From contig CM114272.1 of the NCBI GenBank assembly GCA_050084515.1, positions 36,518,001 through 36,582,000 on the forward strand: a stretch of DNA of 64,000 bases, read 5' to 3'. Made by a program: the position numbers and the translations under genes. Origin of the DNA: Blasia pusilla. Lineage: Eukaryota; Marchantiophyta; Marchantiopsida; Blasiales. A model generated the notes under the pieces. It was not told the origin of the DNA. It searched no databases and saw only the letters and a program-made list of their open reading frames with translations. Shown piece after piece: positions 22,466 to 33,689 of the stretch. Positions within the stretch are counted from its first letter, which is position 1, and every line of letters begins with the position of its first letter.

Positions 22466-25400
22466 GAAAAAAATATGTTCATTTGAAACTAATAGTGGGA
22501 AGGATTTAGTTGCATTAAGAGGATCATAGAGATCTTGTAAATTTCTCATCATAGTTGGTGTTTTCGACGATGGTGTCTGCTTGGATCTACTCTCTAGCAC
22601 TTCATCATCTTTTTCTTCCACAAGAGTGAGTGTCGATTGTCCTAGTAATTTTCCACCAATCGACAATGATTGCTTTGCAAACTCCATATAGATTAGAATT
22701 CCATACGTAACGGTCATTTTTCCACTCAAAAGCATGAATTTTTTTTCAGAACGAGGTTTTTTAATTGAACTTACGATATTTTCTCGGAACGGTGTGGGGA
22801 TAGTTCGGTCGAAATATCTTGCCAAACTAGGAGTAGCTAGATCACTAGTCTCCCCTGTCCAAATTTAAGGGTTCAACACATCGGTTGATGTCATCCTTTC
22901 AAAAGTCGAGGGACCCAATCCCTCCCCTTCATCCCTCTCCGTGACTCCATCGTCCTAATTACGGAAAACAACCAGAATCAGTGATGGGCCTTGATGATTG
23001 AACCGAATAGTCGTGCGAAAAGGAACAAACTTCAGGTATGATTCCAAGCTAAAAATCAGGGATCTTACTTCTGATTCATCATCATCTGACTCCTCTTCCA
23101 TGTCTAGGTCCTTTGCTGCTTTGTGATCCTGGGCAAGCATCTATTTTTTGCCTTCGGAAGGTGCCACCTTTCTGTCTAGTTCGGACTTCACAGCATAGGT
23201 AGTCCTTAGAAGACTATGGTTTGAATCGATCTTGAAGAATTGATCAAATTTCATGCAGAATTTTGACAATGTTACCTCATCCACTTGCGGACATAATGCT
23301 TGGAAATAGATACCCGAAACGTGTGAAGGTACCATCTTCGAGAGTTAGTCCATATCTTTGAATAAGAATTAGAATGCATGTAATCATGATCAAAACTTAG
23401 AATCTTAATGAGAAACTCACCACTAGGGCCGCCAGTATGCGGCAATCTAGATTTACCACAATGGCATCCTTCTACGCTCCAACCTTTGACAAGCGGAGAA
23501 AATCTCCACGAGGTCATCCATTTGAAACTCGTTCTCTCAGAGGGTCAAAAGGAATCTATACTCCTTATGGATCATATCTCTTGTGTCGTTGAGGGAGGCA
23601 AGAAGAACTCTTTTGCCAAGTACTCTACTTACAACAGCGAGAGGTTTGTCTACAGTGGACTCATCAAAACCATTGTAAAATATCGCCATTACAACCATGA
23701 GACATCCTCCACTCCGGATCTTACTGTCTCTTTGGATCGGTCATTGGAAATCTCAAGTATACAAGGAATTACTCTAAACTAGAGATTGGAGGCTCTTTGG
23801 CAAGCAACTATAAGATTTCCGAGTGTTTCGATTTCAACGAAGAACACCAGTAATCTTTTGCTTGCATTGAAATAAGACCCCTCAGCAAAAAATTCTTTGA
23901 ATTCTTCTACACTTAGCCGCTCATAATCATTTGATGCGCTAACTATATTTATAAATACTATGTCATAAAGTACATCCCACTCATCATCTTCCAGTGCCCA
24001 ATTTACAACAGTCCGGAAAAATCCTAGTGAGGTTGTATCAAAACTACCAATGACTTCCTTGGGGGTATATACAAGAAAGGCCGTTTGGCCCTCTGCAATC
24101 AAATTAGATCTCGAAATTTTATATTAAATGCATTAGGAGGAACACCAAATTTGGCTTGTATGCCAAAGAAGAGATGCTTCTTCAAATACATCTTCTCCTC
24201 TAGCGAGAATATCAAGGAGAATCTAGGGATCATCAACGTAGAACTCTTTATCCAAAATGAGCTTGTCTTGGCAATCTAAACAACTTCTCCCAACAGAGAT
24301 CTCCCTCTCATAGAAAAAGAACTTACAGATGGCGCCTATATTCACTTGTTTGAGTTTCAATTTTTTGCAGTAGGATTTTAGGTCCATCAAGTCTTCCTTT
24401 ATATTTTGCAAGTAGATGTTGGCCCGTATTTGCACCTGAAATTCAAGTAGTTCTTCTGCGACTAGCATCACATTCTCCTCGTCAAGCCCCTACAAAGTGG
24501 TCTCAAGTCGGTCTTCTTCACCTCCTCTTTTCAACGCTCGTTCGATTTTATGTCTTAGCTTGATCTTGAGAGTCGTGAGACCATCTCGTGCCATGAGTTT
24601 ATCTTCCTCGTAGGCAACCATGATAGCATGCCACATATTCCATGGCGGGAGAGCAATTGTAGACAAAGTGTTTATCCCCTTGTGGCTCGAACCAAAATGG
24701 GCGTTAAAGCTTCTTTGTCATGGTCTATAGAAAACATGGAACTTCACTTTGATTAGGATACCAAACGATAGTAGCTCGGACAAATTAAAGATAGAGATGG
24801 CTTGTATAGTATACGCTTTATCAAAATTCAAGTTCTAATTAGAAATTCAAAACTCGATTCAAATGGTACTGCATTAGCCATCCTCAATGAAAGGAAACCT
24901 GCCAATTCTCCAATCTTCCTCTTCCTGTTCTTCTTGATCGTTGCCAACTCGATATTGGTCATGTGGGCCCGAAAAGTGTCAATGTGCATTCTTATCGAAC
25001 TCTCCACTTTGCATATATCGTCCACTTGATTGTGAATCGACGAGAAGCTGCAATACCGAAGACGGTATTCGGGACTATCCTCCCCCCAAACTATTGTACA
25101 CATAAGACTTTGGGAAAAATCGTCCCCACTGGCCTCATGAAGTTTAGAGAATGCAACCACTGTATGTTGACAGAAATTGCCCACCAGTATATTTTTGTAC
25201 CATCACGTAGATACCCATTGCCTATCTCCTCTTCCAAGGGGATAACTCGTAAATGGTCATCCCGATATTCATCAAATGCTCTTGCAATATTGTATGTACA
25301 AGAAACAACAATAGATGTATTTGTATTTTTTGCCATGATATTTCTAGTCCTCAAAAGACTATGCATCAAGGTATTCACTCTCTCTTGATAAAGCTCCTAC

Positions 25401-25918
25401 CGCTTTGATGTCAAGTGGGGCAAATTTGAAATCATTGACATCTAAGTGAAAGATTTTCAAAGTAGAGTTCGAATAGAAAGATCCTTGAATTGCTCTTATA
25501 ATCTCTCTTGTGCCCGCTTTGCACACTCAACGAGTTTTTTCTGGTCCTTGCATCAAGCTTGGAGACTTTATTTTCCTCGACCATGTCAACAAACCCAATC
25601 TCGACGCAGAGCCTCTGCCTTTTCCATCACGAGCACTTGTCATCTTTTTCCCCAACCCAATGTTAAGCTACCTTTTTACTTCTTGTAGCATTAATAATAA
25701 CGCATAAACTTCGGGGTAGAAACTCCGGAAGCTACCTAAATCACCTCTCTCAAAAATGTACACACGGCTTGAATGTTCAATGAACCGGTGTCCCATCTTG
25801 TAGGATAGATCGGTGAGATCAAGTAGAGCGCCTTTGAGTTGTGGAAGATAGACTCAGGGAGGCCCCATAAAACACGAGAGAGTAGGTTTCCCCTTTGTTT
25901 CGGCTCATTTGGAGCCAT

Positions 25919-26549
25919 ATTGAGAACTTACTATTTTAGGTCAAGTGCCATTTGAGTATATGATCGACTTTCTATTTTTGGTAAGTGGCCCTTGACCTCC
26001 TACATCAAGTCAAGAGCCAAGGAGGTGACTTGGGAGCATAGATTACCATGGAGAGAGATTGGGAGAGGGGAGGGGTATACCTCAAGGAGAGAAAGCTTGA
26101 GAGCTCATTATCTCTTTGTTGAACCTCTTGGCACGAGGCGGCGGAGCTATGGTCCCTTGCTTTGTGAGTGTAACCCAAGCCTCTCATTAGGAGAGTGGGT
26201 TTGGTTTGACATTAAGAGAGACATGTGAGTGCACACATGTGAGAACTATGGTGTTGTGAGAGCGATTGGATCTTATTTTACTTGAGATATCTTGATACTT
26301 CTTGTCTCGTTGTTTGGATGACATGAACTAGCATGAGATTGTGCGTGTTTGTGTGTGTGTTCGGTGATAGCGATGTATGTTGTGTAGCAATGTGTATGCA
26401 CACGACACAGGTCCTCTCATCATTAGCTCTTGGACATTGAAGGGAAGAGTTTGAATTCAGTTTGGAGTCGTGCGATGGATTGACTAACATCCACACGATA
26501 GTTCTCTTCATTGTCCGCGTGTGATAGGTGAAACACCAAGAACGTGTCA
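25919..26549. other. Upstream flank of the minus-strand relic, no gene seen
   Basis: Contains TG-rich low-complexity patches (GTGTTTGTGTGTGTGTTCGG near 26346). No convincing frame. Confidence 0.4.
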
Positions 26550-27006
26550 CTAGCTATCAACAATACTACACCCAATCAAGCGCATTCCACCCAAAACTAC
26601 CCTCTTCTTCCCTGCAAGTTTTACATTTAATCTTATTTCAAACACCCCTTGCACAACCGATACTCTAAAGTTCATCCCATAAGCCCAAAAAATCTTCTTT
26701 ACAGAGTTCAAATTGAAAGGCACTCTTTGGTCACGAATCAAAGCGCCTATAACCTTTGTCCGCGTAAGAATCTCCTTCTTAACCATGATTGTGGACCCAT
26801 AAACTTTACTGCAACACCAATTCTTAACGCATGATAGACAAGAATCGAGCAATATAGTACTCATCATAAATCCATTTAGTGCAAACTAACCTTAGTGAAT
26901 TGGAAAGTTGAGATCTCCACAACCTCAGAATTTTGGAACTTGGTCTTTTTTCGGCATATATTGCTCTAGTCGAGAGTGGAATGCTAAAAGCTAAAGATTT
27001 TGACAA
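26550..27006 (-). other. Two adjacent coding-like frames, unidentified
   Basis: 26867-26550 encodes 105 residues with protein-like composition (KEILTRTKVIGALIRDQRVP, then KKIFWAYGMNFRVSVVQGVF). 27006-26824 precedes and overlaps it in another frame (SKSLAFSIPLSTRAIYAEK). They may be one decayed gene with a frameshift near 26850. No family recognised. They could be an upstream part of the element at 18.4-25.9 kb. Confidence 0.3.
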
Positions 27007-27490
27007 TAGGGGTCCAATGACACCACCAGATTCAATTTGAACTCTTGAAACATATCATTGAATGTCCTTTCCTTCCCCTTGTGAATCAAAGGAACGATAC
27101 TAAAACTTATAACAATGACATCCCAACTTTTGTTGAACTCAAGAAGGATGACGTCCAACTTGTCAATAACTCAATGTCCAAGGAGGAGGAAATTGACACA
27201 AGGTGATTATATTACAAGATTCCTTTCCTAACATATGTTCCAATATACCCTGTGGTTCAAACTTCCATATTAGGTATAGTTATAGCATCTGATAGCCATA
27301 AAACTTTGTAGGCTCGCGAGGGTACAATAAAGTACATTGTAGGGCGGTTGCAGGATGACTTCGGCACCCTCCAAACCTATACCAATAGAAACACGAAGAT
27401 TACTCATGATTAGTATGATACCCTTCAATTTTTGTGCGCAATATAAACAACTTAGCACAACTCTGAATGGGTACTCGTCTCAATTGCTAC
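27007..27490. other. No gene seen
   Basis: Unremarkable sequence with short frames only. Confidence 0.4.
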
Positions 27491-27494
27491 CACG

Positions 27495-27735
27495 TCAAAG
27501 TTGCGATACCTTCGAAGAAGGGGAACCACGTCTAAAGCATTTCCAAGTCTGAAGGGTACAACGTCTAAAGGGTTTCTAAGTTTGAAGGCTACTCGTGAAA
27601 ACGTTTCAATGTCTGAAGGGCTACTACATCTAGACCATTACCCGTCCAGAGGATACTACATCTGGATTGCTACCACGTCCAAAAGGGTACTAAATCACAA
27701 GCGTTACCATGTTTGAAGGCGTGGTCTTGCATTTG
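27495..27735. repeat. Short degenerate repeats (unit about 30-45 nt)
   Basis: Repeating words such as ACCACGTCTAAAG, ACAACGTCTAAAGGG, CTACATCTAGACC and ACCACGTCCAAAAGGG, alternating with TCTGAAGGGTAC, TTTGAAGGCTAC and TCTGAAGGGCTAC. Confidence 0.6.
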
Positions 27736-27939
27736 AAGCTGTACTACGTTCCAAGCGTTATCGAGGTTGGGCTTGAGGACAACATGCAATTGGATCACAA
27801 GTCCATACTTGAATGAATATTGCGGTCATAATCTATGTGATTCCCGTGTAGATCTTAACATCTTGTTATTCGTCCGATATCCAAATGTCACAAGCCAATC
27901 CCTTTATGAAATTTAATACACTCTTGGAAGAAACCCAAG

Positions 27940-27970
27940 CGTCAAAGGCCAAGTAATGCGGCCTTTGACG
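27940..27970. repeat. Perfect hairpin, arms 11 nt, loop 9
   Basis: CGTCAAAGGCC, AAGTAATGC, then GGCCTTTGACG. It lies 26 bp upstream of the gypsy 5' LTR, outside the element. Confidence 0.85.
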
Positions 27971-27996
27971 TTTCTCCTTCTCCTTGTCCCTCCTTG

Positions 27997-29026
27997 TGTT
28001 ACGATCCTCATAACCAAATGAACACCAAATAGGCGCCAAGTGGAACATCAAAACTCAAGTGGACTCACGTTACGATGATCGCGCTTTGGAGAGGCTTTTG
28101 GAAGGTCTCTGGAAAAAGTCCTAGAGGCGAAGCGTGGAACACCAGATTGTGCTGTCATGCGTTAGTGGTTGCAACCAGAAACCTAGACTAAACGCCAACC
28201 AAGACTTGAGATGAGTTGAGTCTTGGAAGGTTGGTTGCCAAAGAGGTGAGAACCAATTTTGGAACACGACTAGCATTTGGGGAAGTTAACTCTATTTTGG
28301 ACCATAACGTTTAGTTCCAAGATGTGTTTGAAACAAATAAGGGCGTGTTGGATAGCTTATCTGTGTTGCTTCCAACGCACCAAACATCTTGGGAAACACA
28401 TTAGTAGAAGTGAGATATTGGCCAAAAACCATTGTGAGAGCAATCGGGTTGAGGGCCACTTTGAGGGGCCCAGTTGTCCTTCCCTAAAGTTAGGGGGACC
28501 TCGGAGATCTCCAGAAGTACTTTTAAGGGAGAAATCTCTCCAAGTAGTCTAGGAACATGAATACCCACTTTGAACACCAAACGGCGTCTCAAGGGCACGT
28601 GATGGAACGGGAGTTTGGCGTTGGAACTTGAAACCCAAAACTGATCCAAGGGAGTGGACTTTGTACGCCACGCTTGGATTCCGACGCGTGGTTCATTTTG
28701 TGTGAGTCTCAGTTAAGGACTCATTGGATGTCCGTCGGACAATTGGAAGCGCTAGGCACGAAATGTCATTTGACGTTCCTAAAACAACCAGAAAAAGTCC
28801 CCAAGTCTTTTGAGACTTGCACGAGTTGTTAACCTTAAAACTAGGAAGGTTGAGCTTGATGAGAGATCGAGATGAGAACTCGGAAAGTTAGCCCTCTGAT
28901 TGATCCAAGACCAGACTAACCAGAGTGCATGTTTGGATGTGGATCAGCGTCAAGAGCATGACCTATTGAACGCATGCGCTTCATAACAACAAAGATTAAT
29001 GTTCAAGGAGAGTAGGCGCCGCGACA
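27997..29026 (+). repeat. 5' LTR of the gypsy element
   Basis: Begins TGTTACGATCCTCATAACC and ends GCCGCGACA. It aligns over its whole length with 34359-35372 (shared landmarks ATGATCGCGCTTTGGAGAG, GAGTTGAGTCTTGGAAGG and CCTTCCCTAAAGTTAGGGGG). Confidence 0.9.
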
Positions 29027-29060
29027 CGTTGTATCGAGCAAATCCTTTGTGAGCGTGAAC
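29027..29060 (+). other. Possible degenerate primer-binding site
   Basis: Directly after the 5' LTR, TTGTATCGAGC resembles the TGGTATCAGAGC complement of initiator tRNA-Met with one loss and substitutions. Position fits; the match is imperfect. Confidence 0.35.
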
Positions 29061-29242
29061 TTGGGGTTGTAGAAGATCAGGACGTTTGAGAAGAACTCAA
29101 GGTAGCTGGAAGACTGTGACACTCGAGGAGGAATGCAAGAGATGAGGAGGAGATCTGAGAAAGCGAGGACTCTCAAATGGCGACCAAGGGCGAAGAACCA
29201 AGGAAGCCACGATTCAAATCAAAAAAGCCTTGAGACGAATCA

Positions 29243-30240
29243 ATGACCAACCGTGAGCCAGAGGTGGAGATAGCGACTTTGGAAGTGCCGAGTCCTAGAC
29301 ATCAAGATGTTCCAAACGCAAATCTTTCAGCATGGACTTCGACTCCAAACTCAAATGACCCGGCCTTTTATATCCAAATGATGGATTTGATGAAGGTGAT
29401 GGCGGACCAAATGGCCGAACAGAGCAAGGTGATTGTAGAACTCAAGTCGAATGGAGCCTCTAGTTCCGGAAAGAAGCTTTGTAAGATAAATTTACCAACG
29501 CCACTCACAGAATGGGCGCTCTCGGAAAGTGAGTGAGTTTCTAACGGAACTTGAACTTTACTTCGAAGCACAATAGGCACTTGAGCAAGACAAGGTGACT
29601 GTAGCGGTCACATTTTTTAAGGATCATGCTCTCCATTGGTGGACAGCTCATCGTAAAGAACACCTGGGCCGTGGAAGAACTTTGAGTTGGGAAGATTTCA
29701 AGGGATTGATTGGTAACCGATTCACTCCGGAATATCAAGAGTATTGCGATGGAATGGAGTTTGTGAGGTTGCGCCAAAGCGGATCCCTTAGCGCTTATAT
29801 GTGAGAGTTCACTGCACAAATGAGCTCAATTTCCACGGATGAGTTTACAAAGAAGGTGATCTTCTTAAGTGGACTCAAATCGAGTGCCAAAAAGGCCCTC
29901 TTTTGTATGCCTCACATTCCAGAGGCAGCGTGGAGCTTTTGAGGCTAAGCGGAGCGATAAGGGACAATGAAGTCAAAACCAAAAACCCTTTGAACAAGAA
30001 AAGTTTTTCTAAGTTACCGAAAAACAAAGTGGCGTCCAAGAGGGTTTGGAATGGGGGTGAGCGTAACCACGAGAGTCTCTTGCCCAAGCAAAGAAAACGG
30101 GTGGAACTCAACGCAAAGCTAAGAGGGCCGTTCCCAAATCACGAACACCAAAGTAATTTGCTACAATTATGGCGAACACGGGCATATGGCCAAGGAATGT
30201 GTGAAGCCCCAGGTTACTTAACAGAGTATGATTGCGTTTG
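29243..30240 (+). pseudogene. Gypsy gag relic
   Basis: The first frame (29243-29536) has an acidic N-terminal part and MDLMKVMADQMAEQSKVIVE. After a frame change, 29595-29804 carries VAVTFFKDHALHWWTAHRKE and WEDFKGLIGNRFTPEYQEY, the retrotransposon gag core, then a stop. Later comes MSSISTDEFTKKVIFLSGLK. At least three breaks separate the parts. A CCHC zinc knuckle at 30158-30199 reads CYNYGEHGHMAKEC: the second Cys is Tyr (TAT at 30167), so metal binding would be lost. Confidence 0.8.
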
Positions 30241-30349
30241 CTGCTAAAGCACTTATTGGCAAGAGACCTAGATACATCTCTCCAAGTCACCAAGAGAACG
30301 CCCAATTTGGTTTACTTAGGATCCAAGATCGCTAATCGCGATGTGATGT

Positions 30350-30480
30350 TGTTTGGTTGATACAAGTGCTGCACTCATTCTTAAGCCCAAGAATCATGAA
30401 GACGTTGGGATTTCCAACCACTAAGGTGGATGAACCCATTAGGTAGGATTACTGAAGAGGCAAGTCCCACCATACCTTAG
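30350..30480 (+). pseudogene. Gypsy aspartic protease relic
   Basis: A VDTSAALIL string at about 30356-30382 stands where retroviral-type proteases have the DTGA active-site loop. The Gly is Ser here. Further on, LVVGCGVFELKENFIVCDMD (30492 onward) fits the later part of the protease fold. Short and broken. Confidence 0.5.
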
Positions 30481-30929
30481 AGTTGGTTTTAGGGCTAGTG
30501 GTGGGATGCGGAGTATTCGAGTTGAAGGAGAATTTCATAGTTTGCGACATGGACGAAATCGATGGACTCTTGGGGAACACATTCTTGGATGCGTATGAGG
30601 TGGAACTGAGGCAAAGACCTTTGAGGTTGAGGGAAAAACGGACGGACGTTAGATTGGCTCGTGAGGTTCTTAGAAAAGACGGAGTCATTGAACGCCATCA
30701 CGAGGACAAGTTTGAACCATTAGAGGAAGGATTCCTTTGGTTGATGAGACAAGTAGAAGATGATGCAAGCGCGAGATGCAGGAGATCAAACTCAACTTCA
30801 AGGGGAATCCTGAAATACTCAAGAGAGTTGTGAAAGAATTTGAGATGTGTTGACTAAGGAGCTTTAGATGAGTTGCCACCATATAGGCGCTCCTCATAAG
30901 ATAAAGGTGATACCCGGATCTCAACCACC

Positions 30930-31470
30930 TTCAAAGGCGCCATATAGGTTGAATCAAGAAGAACTTGCTGAGTTGAAGAAACAGTTAGGTGAACTCTAGA
31001 AAGGGGGTTACATCCGAACTAGCAAGTCACCTTATGGAGTGCCCTTTCTCTTCGTGAAGAAGAAAGATGGAAAGTTGAGACTCCATGTTGATTACCGGGC
31101 GCTGAATAAAGTGACGGTAAGGAACAACTATCCTCTTTCGAGGATAGATAACCTCTTTCATCGATTTTTGGGTGCCAAGTATTTCAGCCAGATTGACCTG
31201 AAATCAAGATATTATCAGATTCGGATTGCCGAAGGAGATGTAGAGAAGATTGCGTGTAAGACGAAATACGGTTTGGTCCAGTTTGTGGTAATGCCTTTTG
31301 GTCTTTGTAATGCGCCTCCAACGTTCACCACTTTGATGAACTACATCTTTCATAAGGAGACGGATGAGTTTGAATAGATGACATGCTCATCTATTCAAAA
31401 ACACTAGAGGAGCACACTCGACATTTGAAGACGGTGTTTGAGAAACTCGGGGTGAACAAGTCGTTTACGA
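30930..31470 (+). pseudogene. Gypsy reverse transcriptase relic
   Basis: SPYGVPFLFVKKKDGKLRL, VDYRALNKVTVRNNYPLSRI, DLKSRYYQIRIAEGD and VMPFGLCNAPPTF are classical Ty3 RT blocks in the 31039-31377 frame. It stops at TAG (31375) just before the catalytic YxDD. The next frame gives DDMLIYSKTLEEHTRHLKTV. The break coincides with a perfect hairpin at 31369-31399. Confidence 0.88.
31369..31399. repeat. Hairpin at the RT catalytic site, arms 13 nt, loop 5
   Basis: TTTGAATAGATGA pairs exactly with TCATCTATTCAAA across CATGC. The right arm encodes the genuine LIYSK following the DD pair. The left arm occupies the place of the residues before it and contains the stop. Confidence 0.88.
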
Positions 31471-32060
31471 ATGCGGATAAGAGTGAGTTCGGTTTGGACG
31501 AAGATCAAGTTCTTGGGGCATGTGGTTAGTGCAGATGGAGTGAGTCCGGACATGGAGGAGGTAAGCGCGATTGCTGAATGGGAGCCGCCTTCCATTATGA
31601 AGGGGATGAGGAGGTTCATCGGAGCAAATCGAGTTTTATCGGATATACGTGAAGAAGTTTTTGGGAATAGTGAAACCTCTCCAGAGATTGGACCGCCAAG
31701 TTTTCCAACACAACATGGATTGAGGAAGTGGATAAAGCATTCAATTGAGTTGAGGAGATCTCTTGAAGGAACCAGTTCAAGGTGCCGAGTTCACCAACCG
31801 CTTCGAGTGCACATTGATGCTAGTGATTTCGATTGCAGGAATGTTGGTGCAAAAGGGAGACATGTAGCATACAAGAGCAAGAAGCTTAGAGACACCAAAA
31901 GGAGATGGCCCACTCATGAGAAAGAGTTGTTTATGGTGGTTCATTGCTTGAGGAAGTGGCGTCACTATTTGGGACTTCACAAGACTTGAGTATTCACCGA
32001 TAACATTTCGCTCAAGTATTTTGAGACCGGGATCGCGTAACAACGAAGCAACTTTGATGG
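31471..32060 (+). pseudogene. Gypsy RT connection and RNase H relic
   Basis: KIKFLGHVVSADGVSPD (RT thumb) is followed by RVHIDASDFD, the first RNase H Asp motif, then HVAYKSKKLRD, THEKELFMVVHCLRKWRHYL and, after a TGA, VFTDNISLKYF. The order and spacing match Ty3 RNase H. The frame is interrupted between 31640 and 31790 and at 31987. Confidence 0.82.
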
Positions 32061-32292
32061 CATGATACCTTGGTATTGACAAATGTGGAGCTAATCCATA
32101 AGCCGGAAAGACAATGTCATTCCGATATGTTAAGTTGCGGATGAGCATATGCCATCGATTTACACAAGTCTTAAGAGCAATGTTCCTAATGAAACAAATC
32201 TAGAAAGAAGGATTCATGAAGGATACACGAAGGATGCGTATGGAGTGAGTACCTTGGGAAGCTGAAGAGGCGAGAAGGTGGCCAATCTAAGT

Positions 32293-32334
32293 TTGAGGCA
32301 CGGCTTGCTAAGGTTTAAGCAAGCCGTGCCTCAA
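32293..32334. repeat. Perfect hairpin, arms 17 nt, loop 8
   Basis: TTGAGGCACGGCTTGCT, AAGGTTTA, then AGCAAGCCGTGCCTCAA. It lies between the RNase H and integrase segments. Confidence 0.92.
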
Positions 32335-32366
32335 TCTATGTAGGCCAAGGCAAGCTACGGAACAAA

Positions 32367-33410
32367 GTGTTTGTGGAATGTCACGATGGACCTTTGGTAG
32401 GACACAAAGGGAGAAATTCACTCTTGTTGTTTTGGCCAAGAGGTTCTTCCCCGCCCAACATGAAGGAAGATGTTGCTCAATATGTGAAGACCTGCGTGAC
32501 CTATCAGCAAAAGCGAGTTTCTTATGCGAAGAAGCAAGGCTTACTTACCGTCGCTGCCGATCCGGAGGGACCCTTGCAAAGCATTAGCATGGATTTCATT
32601 CACGAGTCTTATGGAATCACGAGGGATAAAACGCTATACTTGTGATAGTTGATCGGTTTAGCGAGTTGGGGGAGTTATTATCGACGAGAGATTCTGCGAC
32701 GGCCCACACATGACTTCTCGATCAAAGTGCGGATGGTTGGTGGCGAGTTCACGGATTGCCTCGAGTATTGTGTCCGATCGAGATCCAAAGTTTATCGCCT
32801 TTTGGAAACATCTATTCATGAGGTTCAGGACCAAACTCAACTTTAGTATGGCCTTCCATCCTCAAACGGATGGGCAAACGGAAAAAGTAAACTCGGTCGT
32901 GAACCAATACTTAAGGAATTACTTGAGCGCATACTAAAGAGATTGGGCAAAGTTGGTAAGTATGGCTGAGTATTGTTACACTTGACCAAACATTCTGCAA
33001 TGGGAGAATGTTTGGTTCCGTTTCTTCTGGCGTATCAAAAGAACCAAAAGGCCTCTTGACTTGGCTCTTTTCGAGGACGCTACATCGGCACACACTCGTC
33101 AAGCAACGGGCGAATGTTTGTTAGTGAAATGCAGAATGACAAGAGCGCGAGGAGAAGTCTTGCCGAGGCTCAACTAAGGTCGTGAAGCATGCTAACAAAA
33201 GTCGGTGCCAAGTGAGTTTCCAAGTTGGGGAACAAGTGTGGTTGAATGTAAAGAATCTCACTTTTCCGAAGGAATTATCCGCAAAATTGTCAACCAAGTA
33301 TGTTGGACCGTATGTGATCAAGGCAAAGCCATTTGAGGATGTGTACACATTGGAGTTGCCAAAAGCGAGTTCAAGATTCACCCGACTTTCCATGTGTCAT
33401 TATTGAAGAA
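32367..33410 (+). pseudogene. Gypsy integrase relic
   Basis: HDGPLVGHKGRNS and the CVTYQQKR region resemble the zinc-binding H2C2 domain. SMDFIHES gives the first catalytic Asp, [17 protein letters not shown] the second, and [13 protein letters not shown] the Glu region. The C-terminal GPY/F-type module is readable as VGEQVWLNVKNL and KYVGPYVIK (33182-33406). Frames change at about 32650, 32760 and 32990, and TAA interrupts at 32936. Not functional. Confidence 0.85.
32985..33016. repeat. Hairpin in the integrase relic, arms 12 nt, loop 8
   Basis: ACCAAACATTCT, GCAATGGG, then AGAATGTTTGGT. The left arm belongs to the conserved HSA-type stretch of integrase. The right arm lies where the family has a short link to PF..LAYQ, and the frame shifts across it. 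Confidence 0.85.
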
Positions 33411-33479
33411 GTGTCTTCAAGACAATGTGCGTCCGAACGAAGGATGGTATTGAGACCACAACCGGTCATCAAAATGAGT

Positions 33480-33650
33480 AACCGGAGTTTGAGGTGGAGA
33501 CCATTCTGCATTCCAGACGAGAGCCCCAAGCTGACGGTACTTGGTCAAGTGGAAAGGCTACCATGTGAAAGAGGCGACTTGATTATGGAGGCGGATCTTG
33601 AACATGTACAAGAGTCATTGCAAGACTTTAAGTGGATGCAAGATAGGCAC
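33480..33650 (+). pseudogene. Chromodomain at the integrase C-terminus
   Basis: Reading across two frames, PEFEVETILHSRRE is followed by LVKWKGYHVKEATW and EADLEHVQESLQDFK. The LVKWKGY..TWE pattern is the chromodomain signature that defines chromoviruses and in live elements directs integration to modified chromatin. A frameshift lies near 33530. Confidence 0.8.
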
Positions 33651-33689
33651 ATAAGTTATTACATGGTGAAGCAAAGGACATAACTTGTG

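Larger units (their letters stand above)
18430..25918 (-). pseudogene. Long decayed coding region, unidentified, probably a transposon gene
   Basis: Minus-strand frames with protein-like composition run through about 7.5 kb, interrupted by stops and shifts. In reading order they are 25918-25736 (opens MAPNEPKQRGNLLSRVLWGL), 25378-25091, 25184-24828 (KNRKRKIGELAGFL), 24471-24223 (Leu/Lys-rich, coiled-coil-like), 24102-23779 (LGFFRTVVNWALEDDEWD), 23140-22955 (acidic MEEESDDDESEVRS), 22825-22454, and 18973-18554. Plus-strand frames over the same ground are fragmentary. No known domain is certain. 18973-18554 has an HHF..VDTL arrangement that could be a Ulp1-type cysteine-protease core, as found in plant CACTA and MULE proteins, but the Cys region is not readable. 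The element includes R1 copy 2. Confidence 0.45.
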
